Assembly (NCBI RefSeq): GCF_000986785.1
Contig: NZ_LAYY01000007.1
Coordinates: forward strand, 62,001 to 126,000
Origin: Mesobacillus campisalis
GTDB taxonomy: Bacteria; Bacillota; Bacilli; Bacillales; Cytobacillaceae
Direction of reading: 5' to 3'
DNA length: 64,000 nt
The position numbers and the translations under genes are program-made. The notes beneath the pieces are model-generated. The model was given only the letters and a program-made list of their open reading frames with translations. It did not search any database and was not told the DNA's origin. This document shows positions 62,489 to 64,000 of the stretch, piece by piece. The stretch's first letter is position 1; every line of letters begins with the position of its first letter.

Positions 62489-63958
62489 ATGCTGAAAATT
62501 GAACAGCTTACAGGAGGCTATTCCCAGACTGACATTATCAAGGATGTTTCGTTTTCAGTAAGCAGAGGAGAAATGTTTGGCATTTTAGGGCCTAATGGCA
62601 GTGGAAAGTCTACCCTGCTCAAAATGGTAAGCGGCATCCTTGCGCCTTATTCCGGGAGTATCTCTATCAAAGGAAAGCCTATAAAAAGCTACAGTGCAAA
62701 GGAGCTGGCGAGGATTATAGCGGTTTTGCCGCAGCATTCCAGCGAAGCCTTTTCCTATTCCGTTAAGGAGACGGTTTCATTGGGCCGTTACGCCCATCAG
62801 GAAGGCTGGTTCCACACCTGGTCAGGGAAAGATGAGGAGATTGTCTGGCAGGTGATGGAGCAGACCGGAGTTGCCATGTTTGCAGACAGCCTGCTCCACG
62901 AGCTGTCAGGAGGCGAAAGGCAAAGGGTGTCCCTTGCCCAGGCCCTTGCCCAGGAACCGGAAATCCTGCTTTTGGATGAGCCTACCAACCATTTGGACCT
63001 TTCTTACCAAAAGGATTTGCTGGACAATCTTAAAGGGTGGACCAGGAATACCGGCTTGACGGTCATTTCCATTTTTCATGATTTGAATCTTGCCGGCCTG
63101 TATTGCGACAGACTGCTTTTACTGGATAGGGGCAGGATCAAAAGTATGGACTCTCCTAACGAAGTGCTGCGGGAGGAACAAATTGCCCAAGTCTACCAGA
63201 CAAGTATTCAAAAGCAGCCTCATCCAAAAGTTCCTGCCCCCCAGATGGTTCTTCTTCCGGAAACCGAAGGGAACCAGACAGAGGAAAAATTAATTGATGA
63301 ATCCCTGCTGCAGGTCTCTGATGAGTATATTATGCTGCGGTCTCCACAGCATCTCAGGACAATGTCTTCAGGTGTAGTCGGTTCGGGAATCGGCTGGCAT
63401 CGGAACTTTATCAACCGTCATGTTGGCAAGGATTACGATTGCAGCGATCATCGCAGTGAAATGGCAGATTATATCAAAAAACTTGGCTTTGAGCCCGGAG
63501 AAACAGTAGGGATGATGACTGCTGTTTTTTTGGAGGATGCAAGTTTTACATTCTTAAAAGAAGAAGGCTTTTCCATTCTGGTTGTCGTTACAGCGGGAGT
63601 TGGAAATGCGGTGGACGCTTCCAGGAGCAAGGTCCACTCCTCGGAACTCGTCCCTGGAACGATCAACATCTGGATGTTTGTGAATGGTGAATTGACTGAG
63701 GAAGCATTTATCCAAGGAATCATGACAGCAACCGAGGCAAAAGCAAAGGCACTGCATGAACTTATGGTGAGGGACCCTTTAACCGGAACAATTGCGACAG
63801 GAACATCAACGGACAGCATCCTGATTGCTGCGACCCAGCATGGAAGCAAAATGGACTATGGCGGGACGGTCACTCCTCTTGGCAAGCTTATCGGGAGGGG
63901 CGTTTACGACTGTACGCTGGAAGCTGTTGGCAAAAGCAGAAAAAGGGTGAAAAGATGA
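62489..63958 (+). CDS. Cobalamin ABC ATPase fused to adenosylcobinamide amidohydrolase (BtuD-CbiZ)
   Basis: The 489-residue fusion has an N-terminal ABC ATPase (Walker A GPNGSGKST 34-42, signature LSGGERQ 139-145, Walker B LLLDEP) and, after a linker (about 255-290), a CbiZ domain (about 290-480) with GVVGSGIGWHRNFINRH, VVTAGVGNAVDA, GTINIWMFVNGELTEEAF, GTSTDSILIAATQ and TPLGKLIGRGVY. The ATPase drives corrinoid import; CbiZ cleaves the aminopropanol linkage of adenosylpseudocobalamin or adenosylcobinamide for remodelling. It starts three bases after btuC. A similar fusion is known in Bacillus halodurans. Confidence 0.94.
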   Translation: MLKIEQLTGGYSQTDIIKDVSFSVSRGEMFGILGPNGSGKSTLLKMVSGILAPYSGSISIKGKPIKSYSAKELARIIAVLPQHSSEAFSYSVKETVSLGRYAHQEGWFHTWSGKDEEIVWQVMEQTGVAMFADSLLHELSGGERQRVSLAQALAQEPEILLLDEPTNHLDLSYQKDLLDNLKGWTRNTGLTVISIFHDLNLAGLYCDRLLLLDRGRIKSMDSPNEVLREEQIAQVYQTSIQKQPHPKVPAPQMVLLPETEGNQTEEKLIDESLLQVSDEYIMLRSPQHLRTMSSGVVGSGIGWHRNFINRHVGKDYDCSDHRSEMADYIKKLGFEPGETVGMMTAVFLEDASFTFLKEEGFSILVVVTAGVGNAVDASRSKVHSSELVPGTINIWMFVNGELTEEAFIQGIMTATEAKAKALHELMVRDPLTGTIATGTSTDSILIAATQHGSKMDYGGTVTPLGKLIGRGVYDCTLEAVGKSRKRVKR

Positions 63959-64000
63959 TCCACCACATGATTGCCTTAATAATTGCCGTTATATTGGATA
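63955..64000 (+). CDS. Adenosylcobinamide-phosphate synthase, CbiB/CobD (5' end only)
   Basis: ATG 63955 overlaps the CbiZ stop by four bases (ATGA) and opens MIHHMIALIIAVILD before the window ends. The short hydrophobic start matches the first helix of CbiB/CobD, which attaches aminopropanol (phosphate) to adenosylcobyrate, the natural follow-up to CbiZ cleavage. Only 15 codons are visible, so the identity rests on position as much as sequence. Confidence 0.7.
   Translation, partial: MIHHMIALIIAVILD

Overview
The window reads as chromosomal DNA of a spore-forming, low- to mid-GC Firmicute of the family Bacillaceae. Evidence: AGGAGG-type ribosome sites, many TTG/GTG starts, a RacA chromosome-anchoring protein, a GerA-type germinant receptor, a CYP152-type P450 close to Bacillus subtilis CypC, a NadE nearly collinear with the B. 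subtilis enzyme, and many small Bacillus-type proteins. The genus cannot be fixed from sequence alone; a Mesobacillus/Cytobacillus-like bacterium is a guess. There is no insertion sequence, CRISPR array or rRNA. One tRNA (Arg, anticodon CCT) is present.

Layout. 1-4.2 kb: an acidic partial protein, then a three-gene envelope glycosylation set (GT-C-like membrane protein, lipid-linked GT2 synthase, GtrA flippase) and a YpzG-like small protein. 4.2-10.1 kb: azoreductase, class A PBP, Mn-catalase and CorA. 10.2-14.6 kb: an MFS exporter, an orphan phi-LC3-type holin, several small proteins, YjbQ, YkuK and RacA with a candidate SigH promoter. 14.8-22.7 kb: NadE, GNAT, methyltransferase, class B PBP, a lysine-riboswitch-controlled NhaC-family carrier and a VanW-domain protein. 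22.8-28.1 kb: an RsbR-like gene remnant, secreted and membrane-bound hydrolases, hypotheticals and a YwaF-like protein. 28.2-36.4 kb: a possible structured RNA, a cypC gene interrupted by one amber codon, a gerA-C-D-B receptor operon, divergent mtnE/mtnU and tRNA-Arg. 36.4-43 kb: SGNH hydrolase, an extra SigH-like sigma factor, a small HTH regulator, a DUF939 exporter, an AAC(3)-fold acetyltransferase and a beta-helix protein. 43-45.7 kb: a TPP-riboswitch-controlled thiMDE salvage operon. 45.7-50.5 kb: bile-acid/sodium symporter family carrier, YhfH-like zinc ribbon, YitT protein and a SulP transporter broken by a one-base frameshift, followed by an ArsR regulator. 50.7-60 kb: PEP carboxylase, drug/metabolite and UMF1 transporters, a CAP-domain lipoprotein and a CPA1 cation/proton antiporter. 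60.1-64 kb: a cobalamin riboswitch and btuF-btuC-btuD/cbiZ-cbiB, a corrinoid uptake and remodelling operon that runs off the window.

How the genes work together. Three metabolite riboswitches (lysine, TPP, adenosylcobalamin) head uptake or salvage genes, so the region is rich in nutrient scavenging. Sporulation and germination functions (RacA, germinant receptor, SigH paralog, Mn-catalase, small spore-like proteins) are scattered among housekeeping genes. Perfect Spo0A-box octamers lie upstream of the holin, racA, the SigH paralog and a 64-residue protein, but about two such octamers are expected by chance in 64 kb, so each needs its own test. Two genes (cypC, sulP) each carry a single apparent lesion in otherwise intact coding sequence, which suggests recent inactivation or sequence error, while the RsbR-like fragment is an older remnant.
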